In this document: piece after piece, positions 26,804-36,578 of the stretch | Position numbering within the stretch: position 1 is the first letter of the stretch | How the letters are laid out: each line of letters opens with the position of its first letter | DNA from: Niabella sp. | GTDB taxonomy: Bacteria; Bacteroidota; Bacteroidia; Chitinophagales; Chitinophagaceae | Direction: 5' to 3' | Length of the DNA stretch: 64,000 nucleotides | NCBI RefSeq assembly: GCF_030150205.1 | Contig: NZ_JASLGT010000033.1 | Location: forward strand, 115,545-179,544 | Program-made: the position numbers and the translations under genes | The notes under the pieces: model-generated | Seen by the model: only the letters and a program-made list of their open reading frames with translations | Database searches by the model: none | What the model was told of the DNA's origin: nothing

Positions 26804-27259
26804 TTAACCGCAGCAGATCTTATTTACCCGGTCTTCATGGCGGCCACCTTCAAATGCGGTGCTGATGAATGCTTCCACCATCACTTCTGCTACATCTTCC
26901 GGGATAAACCGGGCCGGTATGCACAATACATTTGCATTATTATGCTTGCGGGCCAGTTCGGCGATCTCTTTATCCCAGCAAAGCGCTGCCCTTACACCCT
27001 GGTGCTTATTGGCCGTAATGGCTACACCATTTCCACTACCGCAAAGCAGGATCCCAAATGCATATTCCCCGCTTTCAACCGCAGCAGCAACGGGATGGGC
27101 AAAATCCGGATAGTCGACCGATTCCGAAGAATGCGCTCCAAAATCTTTAAACGCCAGTCCCTTTCCTTCCAGGAAAGAAATCACATACTGTTTATACTCA
27201 AAGCCGGCATGATCGCTGCCAATGGCAACGGGTTTTTGAGTATCAAATATTGCTTCCAT
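26804..27259 (-). CDS. rpiB: Ribose-5-phosphate isomerase B
   Basis: Interconverts ribose 5-phosphate and ribulose 5-phosphate in the pentose phosphate pathway. The ATG at 27259 gives 151 residues, the usual size; the upstream alternative is a GTG inside tatC. Family motifs are AIGSDHAGFEYK, VDYPDFA, and the catalytic Cys73 in LLCGSGNGV, followed by NKHQGVRAALCWD and HNNANVLCIPARF. It follows tatC by eleven bases. Confidence 0.95.
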   Translation of the reverse strand: MEAIFDTQKPVAIGSDHAGFEYKQYVISFLEGKGLAFKDFGAHSSESVDYPDFAHPVAAAVESGEYAFGILLCGSGNGVAITANKHQGVRAALCWDKEIAELARKHNNANVLCIPARFIPEDVAEVMVEAFISTAFEGGRHEDRVNKICCG

Positions 27260-27270
27260 AACAAGTATTT

Positions 27271-28119
27271 TTAACTCCACTCTTGTGGGTTCTCTAATTT
27301 ATTCTTCCGCTCAATCTTTGACGCCAGCGCCACGCTGATCTCAAAAAGGATGTACAGTGGAGCAGTAACCACCGCCAGGCTAAACGGATCGGTGGTAGGA
27401 GTGATGATGGCCGCAGCAATAAGGATCACTACAAACGCATGCCGGCGGTATTTTTTAAGCACGGTTCCGGTAAGAATTCCGGCCTTTGCCAGCAGCAATA
27501 CCAGTAAAGGCAACTGGAACAGCACTCCGATCCCCACGGTAGTATAAATCACATTCTCCAGGTAGTCTGAAAAAGTAGGAATGATCTGGATCTGTGCACT
27601 CAGCTTATAGTTAAAATAAAAGCTCACCATCAGGGGTGTAAGAATAAAATAACCAAAAGCCACTCCCAGGAAGAACAATATGGATACCCAGAGTATAATT
27701 CCGGTGGTGCCCTTCCGCTCTTTATCGGACAAGGCGGGCTTGATAAAACGCCAGATCTCCCAGAAAATATAGGGGAAGGCCAGGATAAATCCACCCACAA
27801 AGGCTACGGTAAACGAAGCAATGAACTGCCCGGTCATTGTGGTTTCCTGGAACTTGGGCTCAATCTTAAGACAAAGCCCTTCGATTCCCATTTTCTGTCC
27901 CATGCTGCAAAGCCACTGTACTGAGATAAAGTCTGTTCTTGTAGGCCCGAAAATGATATCGTCCACAAAAAAATTAGAAAACATAAACACAATAATGGCA
28001 CAAATCACCACTGCTATTACGCTGCGTATCAAATGCCATCTTAAAACTTCCAGGTGATCTATAAAGGACATCTCATCCTCGCCACCACTCCTTTTCTTTA
28101 AAAAATCCAGTAAAGCCAT
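27271..28119 (-). CDS. tatC: Sec-independent translocase subunit TatC
   Basis: Inner-membrane receptor of the twin-arginine pathway, which exports folded proteins. The 282 residues have six predicted membrane spans. Conserved features include the N-terminal cytoplasmic SFIDHLEVLRWHLIRS and FPYIFWEIWRFIKPAL after the second span. A Bacteroidota-style insertion enlarges the first periplasmic loop (about residues 55-95). The tatA gene is not in the window. It precedes rpiB and the M28 gene on the minus strand; a near-consensus box CATCTTTG lies about 20 bases upstream. Confidence 0.95.
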   Translation of the reverse strand: MALLDFLKKRSGGEDEMSFIDHLEVLRWHLIRSVIAVVICAIIVFMFSNFFVDDIIFGPTRTDFISVQWLCSMGQKMGIEGLCLKIEPKFQETTMTGQFIASFTVAFVGGFILAFPYIFWEIWRFIKPALSDKERKGTTGIILWVSILFFLGVAFGYFILTPLMVSFYFNYKLSAQIQIIPTFSDYLENVIYTTVGIGVLFQLPLLVLLLAKAGILTGTVLKKYRRHAFVVILIAAAIITPTTDPFSLAVVTAPLYILFEISVALASKIERKNKLENPQEWS

Positions 28120-28182
28120 CGTATTTCAAAAATGGGAACAAAGATGCGTATAAAATGCTCAAAACTCAGGCTTTTACTACAT

Positions 28183-29430
28183 CTATTTTAATTTTTTCAT
28201 TTTCACCATCTCTATCCGGGTATCATTTACCCCAAGAATATCAAATTCGAAATCCCCGATAATGATCCGCTCTTTCTGGGCAGGAATGGTTTCGTAAAAA
28301 TTGATAATGTATCCGGATAAGGTTTCGGAGTCTGTTTTGTCTTCAAATTCAAAATCGTATTTTTTTTCCAGGTAGTCCAGCTCCATCCTTCCGGAAAAAA
28401 TATATTCGTCTTCTGATATCCGTTTTTCCACAAACAGCTGGGTATCATACTCATCCCATATTTCACCAAAGAGTTCTTCCAGCACGTCTTCCATGGTAAT
28501 GATACCGGCGGTGCCGCCAAATTCGTCGACTACCCAGGCAATACTTTTTGACTCTTTACTGAATTTATTGATCAGGCCTACTGCTGTCATACTTTCCGGC
28601 ACCGCGATGATCGGGATCAGGATCGATTCAATATCTGCCGGTTTTTTAAAAAGATCCAGTTCATGTGCAAACCCCAGGATATTATCAATATTCGATTCAT
28701 AAATGATGATCCGGCTCTTCTTTGTTTCCACAAATTTCTGGATCAGGGTTTCAACCGGCGCATTTACTTCCACAGCGATGATCTCCTTGCGGGGAACCAT
28801 GCTCTGCCGGATTTTGATATTGGCCAGCTCCTGTGCATTTTCCAGGAGATGGGTACTGGTTTCTTCACGGAGGGTCCTTTTACTGTCGCGGAACATGAAC
28901 TGCAGGTCGTTCCGGGCAAAAGGCGATTTGCCCTTATCTAACCGTACATTAAACACATACTTCAGGATCCAGTTGGCCAACCGGAAAAGCGCCGCAGTAA
29001 TGGGATACAGCAGCCATAAAAAGAAATTGATGATCACCGCTAACCGGCTGAGCAGGGTATTGCTGTTCGCCCTGAAAACCGCCCTGGGTATGAATTCTAC
29101 AAATATCAGGATGATCAGTGTATTGAAAGTGATCTCCAGCAGGATCTGCGCGGTACGGGAATTGATGCCGCTTTTTTGCCAGAAGGGAATCAGCACTTCG
29201 CTGGTCTGTAACACAAAAATAGTAAGGGCCGTAATATAGCCGATTACGGTTGTTCCCCAGAAGATTGCGGGCATATCCACAAACTTACCCAACAACCGTC
29301 CTGTTAAGGTGCCTTGTTTTCTTTTCAGCTCAATGTTCAGCCTGCTGGCGCCAAAGAAAGCCATTTCCACGCCGGCAAAAAAGATCATGAACAGCAAAGA
29401 AACGATCCACATTAATAGCTGCCATTCCAT
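28183..29430 (-). CDS. CNNM/CorC-family membrane protein (hemolysin family)
   Basis: A 415-residue protein with an N-terminal CNNM membrane domain (about 1-190, beginning WIVSLLFMIFFAGVEMAFFGAS), a CBS-domain pair (about 205-325, with MVPRKEIIAVEV and VVDEFGGTAGIITMEDVLEELFGEI) and a C-terminal CorC/HlyC domain (about 340-412). Relatives take part in magnesium or cobalt efflux; the old name hemolysin has little functional support. It lies between tatC and gmk on one strand, with gaps of 63 and 40 bases. Confidence 0.92.
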   Translation of the reverse strand: MEWQLLMWIVSLLFMIFFAGVEMAFFGASRLNIELKRKQGTLTGRLLGKFVDMPAIFWGTTVIGYITALTIFVLQTSEVLIPFWQKSGINSRTAQILLEITFNTLIILIFVEFIPRAVFRANSNTLLSRLAVIINFFLWLLYPITAALFRLANWILKYVFNVRLDKGKSPFARNDLQFMFRDSKRTLREETSTHLLENAQELANIKIRQSMVPRKEIIAVEVNAPVETLIQKFVETKKSRIIIYESNIDNILGFAHELDLFKKPADIESILIPIIAVPESMTAVGLINKFSKESKSIAWVVDEFGGTAGIITMEDVLEELFGEIWDEYDTQLFVEKRISEDEYIFSGRMELDYLEKKYDFEFEDKTDSETLSGYIINFYETIPAQKERIIIGDFEFDILGVNDTRIEMVKMKKLK

Positions 29431-29470
29431 AAGATAAAGATAAATAAAATGCTACATGAAACGCTTTTGT

Positions 29471-30097
29471 TCAGGCGGGTATATTCAGGAATTTTCGCAC
29501 CAGGTCCTCTGTCTCCGCACAGGCCTCCTCCAGGTCATCGTTTACCACCACTTTATTAAAATGGCTTATAAATGACAGCTCATACTCTGCCTTATTCAAA
29601 CGGGTTTGCAGGGATTCCTCGCTTTCGCTTCCCCTGGAAATCAGGCGCCTTCTCAGTTCTTTTACCGAAGGCGGCTCAATAAAAATGGACAGGCTTTCTT
29701 TTGGATATTGCTGCTGCACATGAATGGCGCCTTTTACATCAATATCCAGCAACGGATACTGGTCCTTTTTCCACAGGCGTTGTAATTCGCTCTTCAGCGT
29801 TCCATAGTATTTGCCTTCGTACACCATTTCCCACTCTACAAACTCATTTGCTTTGATCTTTTTTGTAAAATCCGCTTCGCTGATGAAATAATAATCCCTT
29901 CCGTTTACTTCCCCGGTCCTGGCTTGCCGTGTAGCTGCAGAAATGGAAAACGACAACTGGGGAATCTTTTTTAATAAATGATGTGTAATGGACGTTTTTC
30001 CGGCACCTGACGGCGCAGTAAGAATAATGATTTTATGATTTGCTTTTGAGCCGGTAGCCACCGGGAAATATAAAAACGGACGATTGGTAAATATCAT
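29471..30097 (-). CDS. gmk: Guanylate kinase
   Basis: Phosphorylates GMP to GDP. P-loop APSGAGKTS, the GMP-binding segment SISAATRQARTGEVNGRDYY, and EWEMVYEGKYYGT are all present. The 208 residues include about 20 more at the N-terminus than typical bacterial enzymes; a GTG at codon 13 would give a more usual length, so the start is uncertain. It is transcribed towards the CNNM gene. Confidence 0.95.
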   Translation of the reverse strand: MIFTNRPFLYFPVATGSKANHKIIILTAPSGAGKTSITHHLLKKIPQLSFSISAATRQARTGEVNGRDYYFISEADFTKKIKANEFVEWEMVYEGKYYGTLKSELQRLWKKDQYPLLDIDVKGAIHVQQQYPKESLSIFIEPPSVKELRRRLISRGSESEESLQTRLNKAEYELSFISHFNKVVVNDDLEEACAETEDLVRKFLNIPA

Positions 30098-30138
30098 GCC
30101 CCCGCAAAATACTAAATATTAACGACCAGACAAATAAT

Positions 30139-30161
30139 ATCCCGTTCCCGGGAAACGGGAT
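30139..30161 (-). terminator. Hairpin downstream of the SurA-like gene
   Basis: ATCCCGTT, seven bases, AACGGGAT; on the minus strand an A/T-rich stretch with several T follows. It lies about 70 bases past the SurA-like stop, before gmk. The weak T run makes termination uncertain. Confidence 0.5.
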
Positions 30162-30227
30162 CAAAACACCGGCTTGCTTCCGGTAAAATTGCCTGGAGAG
30201 CACACCCGCTACTGCAAATATGGGTAA

Positions 30228-31637
30228 TTAGAATCCCCTGCTTTCCGTAGTCTGGTATTTCAAAAGACTGGGACATCCGCCAGCGGCATCCTTATCTACC
30301 AGGATATAAAATGTGGGGATCTTTTTCTGCAACCATTTGTCCAGCTCTTCATTCTTTTTCTGGTTCAACGCCATGTCTGCAATCTTCGCATAGTCGTCGT
30401 TCAGGTTCAAACGATGCGGTTCTGAGCGGGATTTCAGGTAAACCAGCCGCACACCTTTTTTACCTTGCTCATTGGTAAAGCTTACCGGTTTCGACAGGTC
30501 ACCTACTTTCATATCTTTGATGGTATTCACCATGTCTTTGTCTAACGCATCAATATTTACGTATGTAGAGCCATCCCTGTTTAAAACATAGGGACCGTAA
30601 TTTTTCACATTTTCATCATCACTGTATTTATAGGCTGCATCTTTAAAGCTGATCTTTTTAGCCTCGATTTCAGCACGAACAGAATCTAATTTTAAACGGG
30701 CATCCTTTAGCTCATTATCTGTAACAGGCGGAATGCGAAGGATCATTTTGATCTTGGCATTATCTCCGCGACGGCTTACCTGCTGGATCAGGAAAAAGCC
30801 AAAACGGTTAGATTTAACCGGCAACGATATTTCACCCGCTTTTAAGCGAAAAGCGGTCGAAAGAAAGACCGGGTCCCAGGTAGATTTATCGGAGCGGTTC
30901 ACCTCGTAAAGCCCGCCACGCTCGCGGCTTCCCGGATCTTCCGAAACCCGTTTGGCCAGTGCTTCAAACGTAGTGGCACCCGATTCGATCTGCTTTTTAT
31001 ACCCCAGCATTTCATTATAGATATAGTCTTCCACATCCTTGGATGCCGGAGGCAGGATGGAGATCTGTCCTACTTCGAGCTCAGATTCCAGGAACGGTAA
31101 ACTATCTGTAGGAACTCTTTCGAAAAATGTTTTTACCTCTGTTGGAGTAATATGAATGCCATTAACCACTTTTTTCTTCATGGCTTCGGCCAGCATCTGT
31201 TCTTTAATCATCGGGCGCTGGTCGTCTTTTAGCTGGTACACGGTTTTACCGGCAACTGCTTCCAGTTCTGCCTGGCTGCCAAATTGCTGAATATAATAAC
31301 GGATTTTCATATCCAGCTGCGCTTCTACTTCCTCATCCGTCAGCGGAATCGAATCCCTTTCTGCCTGCAAGGCCAGGATCTTCGACAGCATGATCTGCTC
31401 CATTATGATACAATTGGCATTGGGCGGGAGGGTTTCACCACGGCGCGGTGCATCATTCAGCTCATTCTGAACATCTGAATTCAGGATGATCCGGTCTCCC
31501 ACAACACCGATAATTTTGTCAACTACCTGCTTACTCGCCTGTCCCTGTGCAGAAACAACCATTGAAAACAATACCCCCAAAACAGCCAGCATGCCTTTTA
31601 CAGAAAAAAGACCTGTTCTTTTACTCATAATAAACAT
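30228..31637 (-). CDS. SurA-like periplasmic peptidyl-prolyl isomerase
   Basis: A 469-residue parvulin-type chaperone for outer-membrane proteins. It has a signal peptide (ending VVSAQGQA), a SurA_N-like helical region (about 40-180) and two PpiC-type domains (about 180-295, with FEALAKRVSEDPGSRERGG; and about 295-410, with FKDAAYKYSDDENVKNYG). Two ATGs are possible, 31637 and 31628. The promoter box TAATTTTG ends exactly four bases before 31637, which favours that one and a leaderless transcript. A terminator after infB makes this gene the start of its own unit. Confidence 0.9.
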   Translation of the reverse strand: MFIMSKRTGLFSVKGMLAVLGVLFSMVVSAQGQASKQVVDKIIGVVGDRIILNSDVQNELNDAPRRGETLPPNANCIIMEQIMLSKILALQAERDSIPLTDEEVEAQLDMKIRYYIQQFGSQAELEAVAGKTVYQLKDDQRPMIKEQMLAEAMKKKVVNGIHITPTEVKTFFERVPTDSLPFLESELEVGQISILPPASKDVEDYIYNEMLGYKKQIESGATTFEALAKRVSEDPGSRERGGLYEVNRSDKSTWDPVFLSTAFRLKAGEISLPVKSNRFGFFLIQQVSRRGDNAKIKMILRIPPVTDNELKDARLKLDSVRAEIEAKKISFKDAAYKYSDDENVKNYGPYVLNRDGSTYVNIDALDKDMVNTIKDMKVGDLSKPVSFTNEQGKKGVRLVYLKSRSEPHRLNLNDDYAKIADMALNQKKNEELDKWLQKKIPTFYILVDKDAAGGCPSLLKYQTTESRGF

Positions 31638-31641
31638 AAAT

Positions 31642-31676
31642 CAAAATTAGCCTTGCCCGGGGCATCCCGCTCCAAA
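31642..31676 (-). promoter_or_regulatory. Promoter of the SurA-like gene, leaderless type
   Basis: On the minus strand: TTTG (31673-31676), 23 bases, TAATTTTG (31642-31649), four bases (attt), ATG at 31637. Confidence 0.6.
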
Positions 31677-31721
31677 CAGGGCCGTATTTAACAAAAGTTT
31701 GTTGCCCGTTCTGCTGCAACG

Positions 31722-31753
31722 AAAAACACCAGCCGGCTTTCCGGCTGATGTTT
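31722..31753 (-). terminator. Terminator of the rimP-nusA-infB unit
   Basis: On the minus strand AAACATCAGCCGG, AAAG, CCGGCTGGTGTTT, then further T: a 13-pair stem with one G-T pair, 29 bases past the infB stop. Confidence 0.88.
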
Positions 31754-31781
31754 ACCTGTGTATTTTACGACAGGGGAGGGT

Positions 31782-34715
31782 TTACAAGGTACGTTTTACT
31801 TCTTCCAGTTCGTACGCTTCCACCACATCTCCCACTTTAATATCGTTATAATTCTTAATGGTTAAACCACATTCCATGCCGGTCAGCACCTCTTTGGCAT
31901 CGTCTTTAAACCGTTTCAGCGAGCCCAGTTCCGCTACTGCATTTTCACCGGTGGGGTAAATTACAATACCATCGCGGATTACCCGAACCTTGTTATCGCG
32001 TTTGATGCGGCCATCCAGAACAAAACATCCTGCAACCACCGCCTTATCAAATTTGAATACTTCACGGATTTCTACGTTACCCACAATTTTTTCTTTCATA
32101 GTGGGCTCCAGCATACCTTCCATCGCGCTCTTCACCTCATCGATCGCTGTGTAAATGATGGAGTACATCTTGATCTCGATGCCCGCATTTTCAGCGATGC
32201 GGGATGCCTGCTGCGACGGACGCACATTAAAGGCGATCACAATCGCATCGGAAGCTTCCGCCAGTACGATATCACTTTCATTGATCTGTCCTACACCTTT
32301 ATGGATCACATTTACAAGGATCTCTTCTGTAGAAAGTTTTTGTAAAGAGTCACTCAGCGCTTCCACAGAACCGTCCACATCCCCTTTAATGATCACATTG
32401 AGTTCCTTAAAGTTACCCAATGCCAGACGACGGCCGATCTCATCCAGCGTAATATGCTTCTTCGTACGCATACCCTGTTCGCGCAGGATCTGGGAGCGAC
32501 GGTTGGCAATGCTCTTGGCTTCTGATTCTTCTTCGTACACTTTGAATTTCTCACCGGCCTGGGGTGCACCGTTCAGACCCAGCACCACGGCAGGGGCTGA
32601 TGGTCCTGCGGCGTCTTCGCGTTTGTTCCGTTCGTTAAACATGGCTTTAACACGACCATAGTACTGACCGCTCACGATCAGATCGCCCGGACGCAGTGTT
32701 CCGTTTTCTACCAGCAAGGTAGCTACATAACCCCTACCCTTATCCAGGGTTGCTTCAATGATGGTACCCGTTGCTTCCCTGTCGGGGTTGGCTTTCAGAT
32801 CCAGCAGTTCTGCTTCCAGTAATATTTTTTCCAGCAGCTTATCTACATTCAGGCCTTGTTTGGCACTCAGTTCCTGGCTTTGGAATTTTCCGCCCCATTC
32901 TTCCACCAGGATATTCATTTGCGATAACTGCTCATAAATCTTCTGAGGATTGGCGCCGTCTTTATCGATCTTGTTAACGGCAAAGATCATTGGTACACCA
33001 GCTGCCTGTGCGTGGCTGATGGCCTCCCTTGTTTGCGGCATCACGGCATCATCGGCCGCCACCACAATCACCGCAATATCGGTAACCTTGGCACCACGGG
33101 CACGCATTGCGGTAAACGCTTCGTGACCCGGTGTATCCAGGAAGGTGATCTCTTTTCCTTCAGCTACCTGCACACGGTATGCACCAATATGCTGGGTAAT
33201 ACCTCCGGCCTCACCGGCTACTACATTGGCATTCCGGATATAATCCAGCAACGAGGTTTTACCGTGGTCAACGTGTCCCATGATGGTAACGATCGGACTT
33301 CTTGGAACGCGTTCTGCTTCGTCGTCGTCCTCATCTGCTTCCTCTTCCATTTCCATCTGCTGTTCCATATCGATGAAGGAAACGTCGTACCCGAACTCAC
33401 TGGCCACCAGTTCAATTACCTCAGCATCCAGGCGCTGGTTGATAGACACCATGATGCCCAGGCTCATACACTTGCTGATGACATCTGCAAAACTTACATC
33501 CATCAGGCTTGCCAGTTCGCTTACACTGATGAATTCCGTTACCCGCAATGTTTTATCAACCCCTTCTTCCTCCATGGCCTCCGCCGCTTCATTGCGTTTA
33601 TCCCTCCGCGCTTTGGCACGCATGCTTTTCTGCTTGTTACCGCCGCCGCCACTCAGTTTTGCCTGGGTTTCGCGGATCTTCTCCTGGATCTCTTTTTCAT
33701 CGATCTGCTTCTCCTCACGATGCGGCCGGTGACGGTCTCTGAAATTACCTTTTCCATGATGTCCGCCGCCGCCGCCATGATGCTGGCCACCGCTGCGGCC
33801 GCCCTGGCCCTGCTGTCCGCCACCAGCACCATGCGGTCTGCGCTGATCCGGATCGGCTTTCACTTCTTTCTTTTCAATTGGGATACGTTTCCGTTTCCGT
33901 TTTTCATCCCGTTTCGGGCGGGTATCATTATCTACCGGCAGTTCGATCTTACCCAGGATCTTTGGACCCTCGATCTTTTCTGCCTGGATATTGCTGATCT
34001 GTACTTCTGCCGGCTTTTCTTCTTCAACCGGAGCCGGTGTTTCTTTAACAGGCGCCTTTTCCTCTACAGGAGGAGGCGCTACTGCTACCGGTTGTTCCTT
34101 AGGCACTTCAACCGGTGCTTCCTCCTTCTGCGGTGGTGTTTCCACAGCAGGAGTTTCTTTTTTTGCCACCTTTTTCGGGCGGGTTGAAAAATCGATCGCA
34201 GACAGATCGATCTTGCTGATGATCTTCGGTCCGCCAATATCCCGTGTAGGTGTTTTGGCTACCGGCGCCTCTTCTTCGGCGGGAGCTTCCGCTGGTGCTT
34301 TTTCCTCTGGTTGCGGAGCAGGTTCCGGCTCCGCCACAGGAGCCTCTGCTTCCTTAACCGGAATTTCGGGCACTACTTCAGGAGCGGGCTCTGCAACCGG
34401 CGGCGTTTCTGCAACCGGTTCTTCTTTTGCCACCGGACGAACAGCCGGTTTTGGCAATTCTTCCTCCTCACGACGCTTTTTATTCTCGCCACCCAATCCT
34501 TTTGGTAAGTCAACCTGGTCGCTGATGATCTTTGCGGCCTTGTCTCCATGAAATCCCTGTTGCAGGGCCGTATACATGGCATCGGTCAGTTTTGTGGAAG
34601 GCTTTAAATCATCCCGTTCAAAACCTTTACCTACTAAGAATTCAACAAGGGTATCCTGACCAATGTTAAATTCCTTAGCCGCTTGTAATAATCTTGGAAG
34701 TTTCTTTTCTACCAT
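31782..34715 (-). CDS. infB: Translation initiation factor IF-2
   Basis: GTPase that brings initiator tRNA to the 30S subunit. The 977 residues comprise an IF2_N domain (about 1-55), a long low-complexity linker (about 75-370) first rich in Pro, Glu, Ala and Val and then in Gly and His (GGGHHGKGNFRDRH), a second small N-terminal domain (about 390-445), and the G domain beginning PIVTIMGHVDHGKTSLLDY. FLDTPGHEAF and AVNKIDKDG complete the GTPase set; domains II, III and the fMet-tRNA-binding end follow. It comes after rimP and nusA, the classical bacterial order. Confidence 0.98.
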   Translation of the reverse strand: MVEKKLPRLLQAAKEFNIGQDTLVEFLVGKGFERDDLKPSTKLTDAMYTALQQGFHGDKAAKIISDQVDLPKGLGGENKKRREEEELPKPAVRPVAKEEPVAETPPVAEPAPEVVPEIPVKEAEAPVAEPEPAPQPEEKAPAEAPAEEEAPVAKTPTRDIGGPKIISKIDLSAIDFSTRPKKVAKKETPAVETPPQKEEAPVEVPKEQPVAVAPPPVEEKAPVKETPAPVEEEKPAEVQISNIQAEKIEGPKILGKIELPVDNDTRPKRDEKRKRKRIPIEKKEVKADPDQRRPHGAGGGQQGQGGRSGGQHHGGGGGHHGKGNFRDRHRPHREEKQIDEKEIQEKIRETQAKLSGGGGNKQKSMRAKARRDKRNEAAEAMEEEGVDKTLRVTEFISVSELASLMDVSFADVISKCMSLGIMVSINQRLDAEVIELVASEFGYDVSFIDMEQQMEMEEEADEDDDEAERVPRSPIVTIMGHVDHGKTSLLDYIRNANVVAGEAGGITQHIGAYRVQVAEGKEITFLDTPGHEAFTAMRARGAKVTDIAVIVVAADDAVMPQTREAISHAQAAGVPMIFAVNKIDKDGANPQKIYEQLSQMNILVEEWGGKFQSQELSAKQGLNVDKLLEKILLEAELLDLKANPDREATGTIIEATLDKGRGYVATLLVENGTLRPGDLIVSGQYYGRVKAMFNERNKREDAAGPSAPAVVLGLNGAPQAGEKFKVYEEESEAKSIANRRSQILREQGMRTKKHITLDEIGRRLALGNFKELNVIIKGDVDGSVEALSDSLQKLSTEEILVNVIHKGVGQINESDIVLAEASDAIVIAFNVRPSQQASRIAENAGIEIKMYSIIYTAIDEVKSAMEGMLEPTMKEKIVGNVEIREVFKFDKAVVAGCFVLDGRIKRDNKVRVIRDGIVIYPTGENAVAELGSLKRFKDDAKEVLTGMECGLTIKNYNDIKVGDVVEAYELEEVKRTL

Positions 34716-34802
34716 AAAATTTTTTATCCCTTATTCCGCTTTCAGCGGAACGTTTTGTTTATCATTCACACCAATTCTTATAACGAAGCCCGGGTAGCTT
34801 CA

Positions 34803-36050
34803 TTATTCCCGCTCCAGCTCTTCTTGTAAAATTTTCCGAACATCGTCAACCGTTTCCTTTTCAAGGTCGGCCCTTTTTTCAAGTTCGCTGGGCGACATAC
34901 GCAATACGCTGCGTGCGGTATCACAACCAATTTTCTTTAACGCATCAATCACCCACTCATCAATCTCATCTGCAAATTCTTCCAGGTCCACATCAAACTC
35001 TTCTTCCTCATCCTCTGTATCCCGGTACACATCCAGCTCATAGCCGGTTAAATCAGAAGCCAGCTTAATGTTCACCCCTCTTTTACCAATGGCCAGGGAT
35101 ACCTGGTCGGGCTTCAAAAAGATGCTGGCGTGCTTACCTTCCTGGTCCAGGCTCATACTGGTGATTTTTGCAGGGGTCAGCGAGCGCTGAATCAGCAGTT
35201 GTGTATTTGTGGTAAAGTTGATAACGTCGATATTTTCATTTTTCAATTCCCGAACGATGCCATGGATCCGGCTTCCCTTCATACCTACACAGGCACCCAC
35301 CGGATCAATACGGTCGTCATAAGATTCTACCGCCACTTTTGCTCTTTCACCCGGTTCACGAACGATCTTTTTAATCGTAATCAAACCATCAAAGATCTCC
35401 GGTACTTCAATTTCCAGCAGCTTTGCAAGGAAATCGGGCGAGGTACGGGAAAGGATGATCACCGGGTTGTTGTTCTTCAGATCTACCCGGATCACCACCG
35501 CGCGGATATTCTCTCCCTTTTTAAAATAGTCCTGTGGGATCTGTTCGCTTTTGGGAAGAATCAGCTCATTGCCTTCTTCATCCAGCAACAGGATTTCTTT
35601 TTTCCATACCTGGTATACTTCAGCGCTGATAATTTCACCAATGCGGTCTTCATACTTCTTTGCCAAAACATTTTTCTTCAGATCGCTGATCCGGCCGGCC
35701 AGGGTTTGCTTGGCGGCCAAAATGGCCCTCCGGCCAAAATCGATCAGGTCAATTTCTTCGTACAGGTCTTCCCCTACTTCATAATCCGGCTCCAGCTTAA
35801 CGGCCTCCGAATACGCCACCTGGGCCAACGGATCTTCTACCTCCCCGTCTTCCACGATGGTACGGTGCCTTACAATTTCCAGGTCTCCCTTCTCTGCGTT
35901 CACGATCACATCAAAGTTGTCATCGCTGCCGTATTTTTTACGGAGCAATGTTTTAAATACATCCTCAACAACTTTCATCATTGTAGGACGATCTATATTT
36001 TCTGCATCTTTAAAATCCTGGAATGCCTCAATTAAATTAATACTTGCCAT
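34803..36050 (-). CDS. nusA: Transcription termination/antitermination factor NusA
   Basis: RNA polymerase accessory factor. The 415 residues hold the N-terminal polymerase-binding domain (about 1-130), an S1 domain (about 135-200, IGEIISAEVYQVWKKEI), and two KH domains (about 205-345, with the signature DPVGACVGMKGSRIHGIVREL and SLAIGKRGVNIKLASDLTG). The tail has an acidic stretch (DTEDEEEEFDVDLEEFADE) and a single helix-hairpin-helix-like repeat, without the two acidic repeats of E. coli. Gaps to rimP (50 bases) and infB (87 bases) fit one operon. Confidence 0.97.
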   Translation of the reverse strand: MASINLIEAFQDFKDAENIDRPTMMKVVEDVFKTLLRKKYGSDDNFDVIVNAEKGDLEIVRHRTIVEDGEVEDPLAQVAYSEAVKLEPDYEVGEDLYEEIDLIDFGRRAILAAKQTLAGRISDLKKNVLAKKYEDRIGEIISAEVYQVWKKEILLLDEEGNELILPKSEQIPQDYFKKGENIRAVVIRVDLKNNNPVIILSRTSPDFLAKLLEIEVPEIFDGLITIKKIVREPGERAKVAVESYDDRIDPVGACVGMKGSRIHGIVRELKNENIDVINFTTNTQLLIQRSLTPAKITSMSLDQEGKHASIFLKPDQVSLAIGKRGVNIKLASDLTGYELDVYRDTEDEEEEFDVDLEEFADEIDEWVIDALKKIGCDTARSVLRMSPSELEKRADLEKETVDDVRKILQEELERE

Positions 36051-36100
36051 AGTGAAGTACGATTTACCTTAGTGAAATCACAGCCCCTGAGCTGTTACTT

Positions 36101-36571
36101 TTAAAATTTAATTTGAATTTTTGTTGTTTTAATTGTTTCCAATAAAATAGTGTGCGCCGTCTTCTCTATCTTTTTTCCGCGCCCGCTTGTGGTTTCCACC
36201 ACAATGGCATCATCGTTTACAGATAGCAGCGTTCCTTCTGTTTTTTGGCCATCCAGCTGCAGCACCTCCACATTACGGCCGGTATTCTTTACATACTGCC
36301 GGTGCAGTTTTAACGGCTCATCCAGTCCGGGAGAAGAAATCTCCAGGGAAAAATCGCCGTCGGGGAACAAACCTTCTTCTTCAATCTGTTTATACAATGC
36401 CCGGTTGTATCGTACCAGGTCATCGATCCCCACACCGTTATCACCGTCAATAAATATCTTAAAGTTATTGGTAGGCTTTATGCGGATGTCTACTAAAAAA
36501 TGAGACGGGTTTCCCACCAGCAACGCAACTACTTTTTCCTGTAAATTTTGAATTATTGCCTCCTTATCCAT
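36101..36571 (-). CDS. rimP: Ribosome maturation factor RimP
   Basis: Needed for 30S subunit assembly. The 156 residues show the N-terminal domain with DIRIKPTNNFKIFIDGDNGVGIDDLVRYNRAL, broken here as the RimP beta-strand plus the D-G-D-x-G-V segment, then FSLEISSPGLDEPLK and the C-terminal Sm-like barrel (GRNVEVLQLDGQKTEGTLL). It is the first gene of rimP-nusA-infB. A hairpin with a pyrimidine tract directly upstream may regulate the unit. Confidence 0.94.
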   Translation of the reverse strand: MDKEAIIQNLQEKVVALLVGNPSHFLVDIRIKPTNNFKIFIDGDNGVGIDDLVRYNRALYKQIEEEGLFPDGDFSLEISSPGLDEPLKLHRQYVKNTGRNVEVLQLDGQKTEGTLLSVNDDAIVVETTSGRGKKIEKTAHTILLETIKTTKIQIKF

Positions 36572-36578
36572 ATTTCTG

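Noticed and set aside
33012..34187. Long open frame (391 codons) antisense to infB
   Set aside because: It mirrors the low-complexity Pro/Glu/Ala linker of IF-2; its translation has no domain and its composition follows from the codon use of the real gene.
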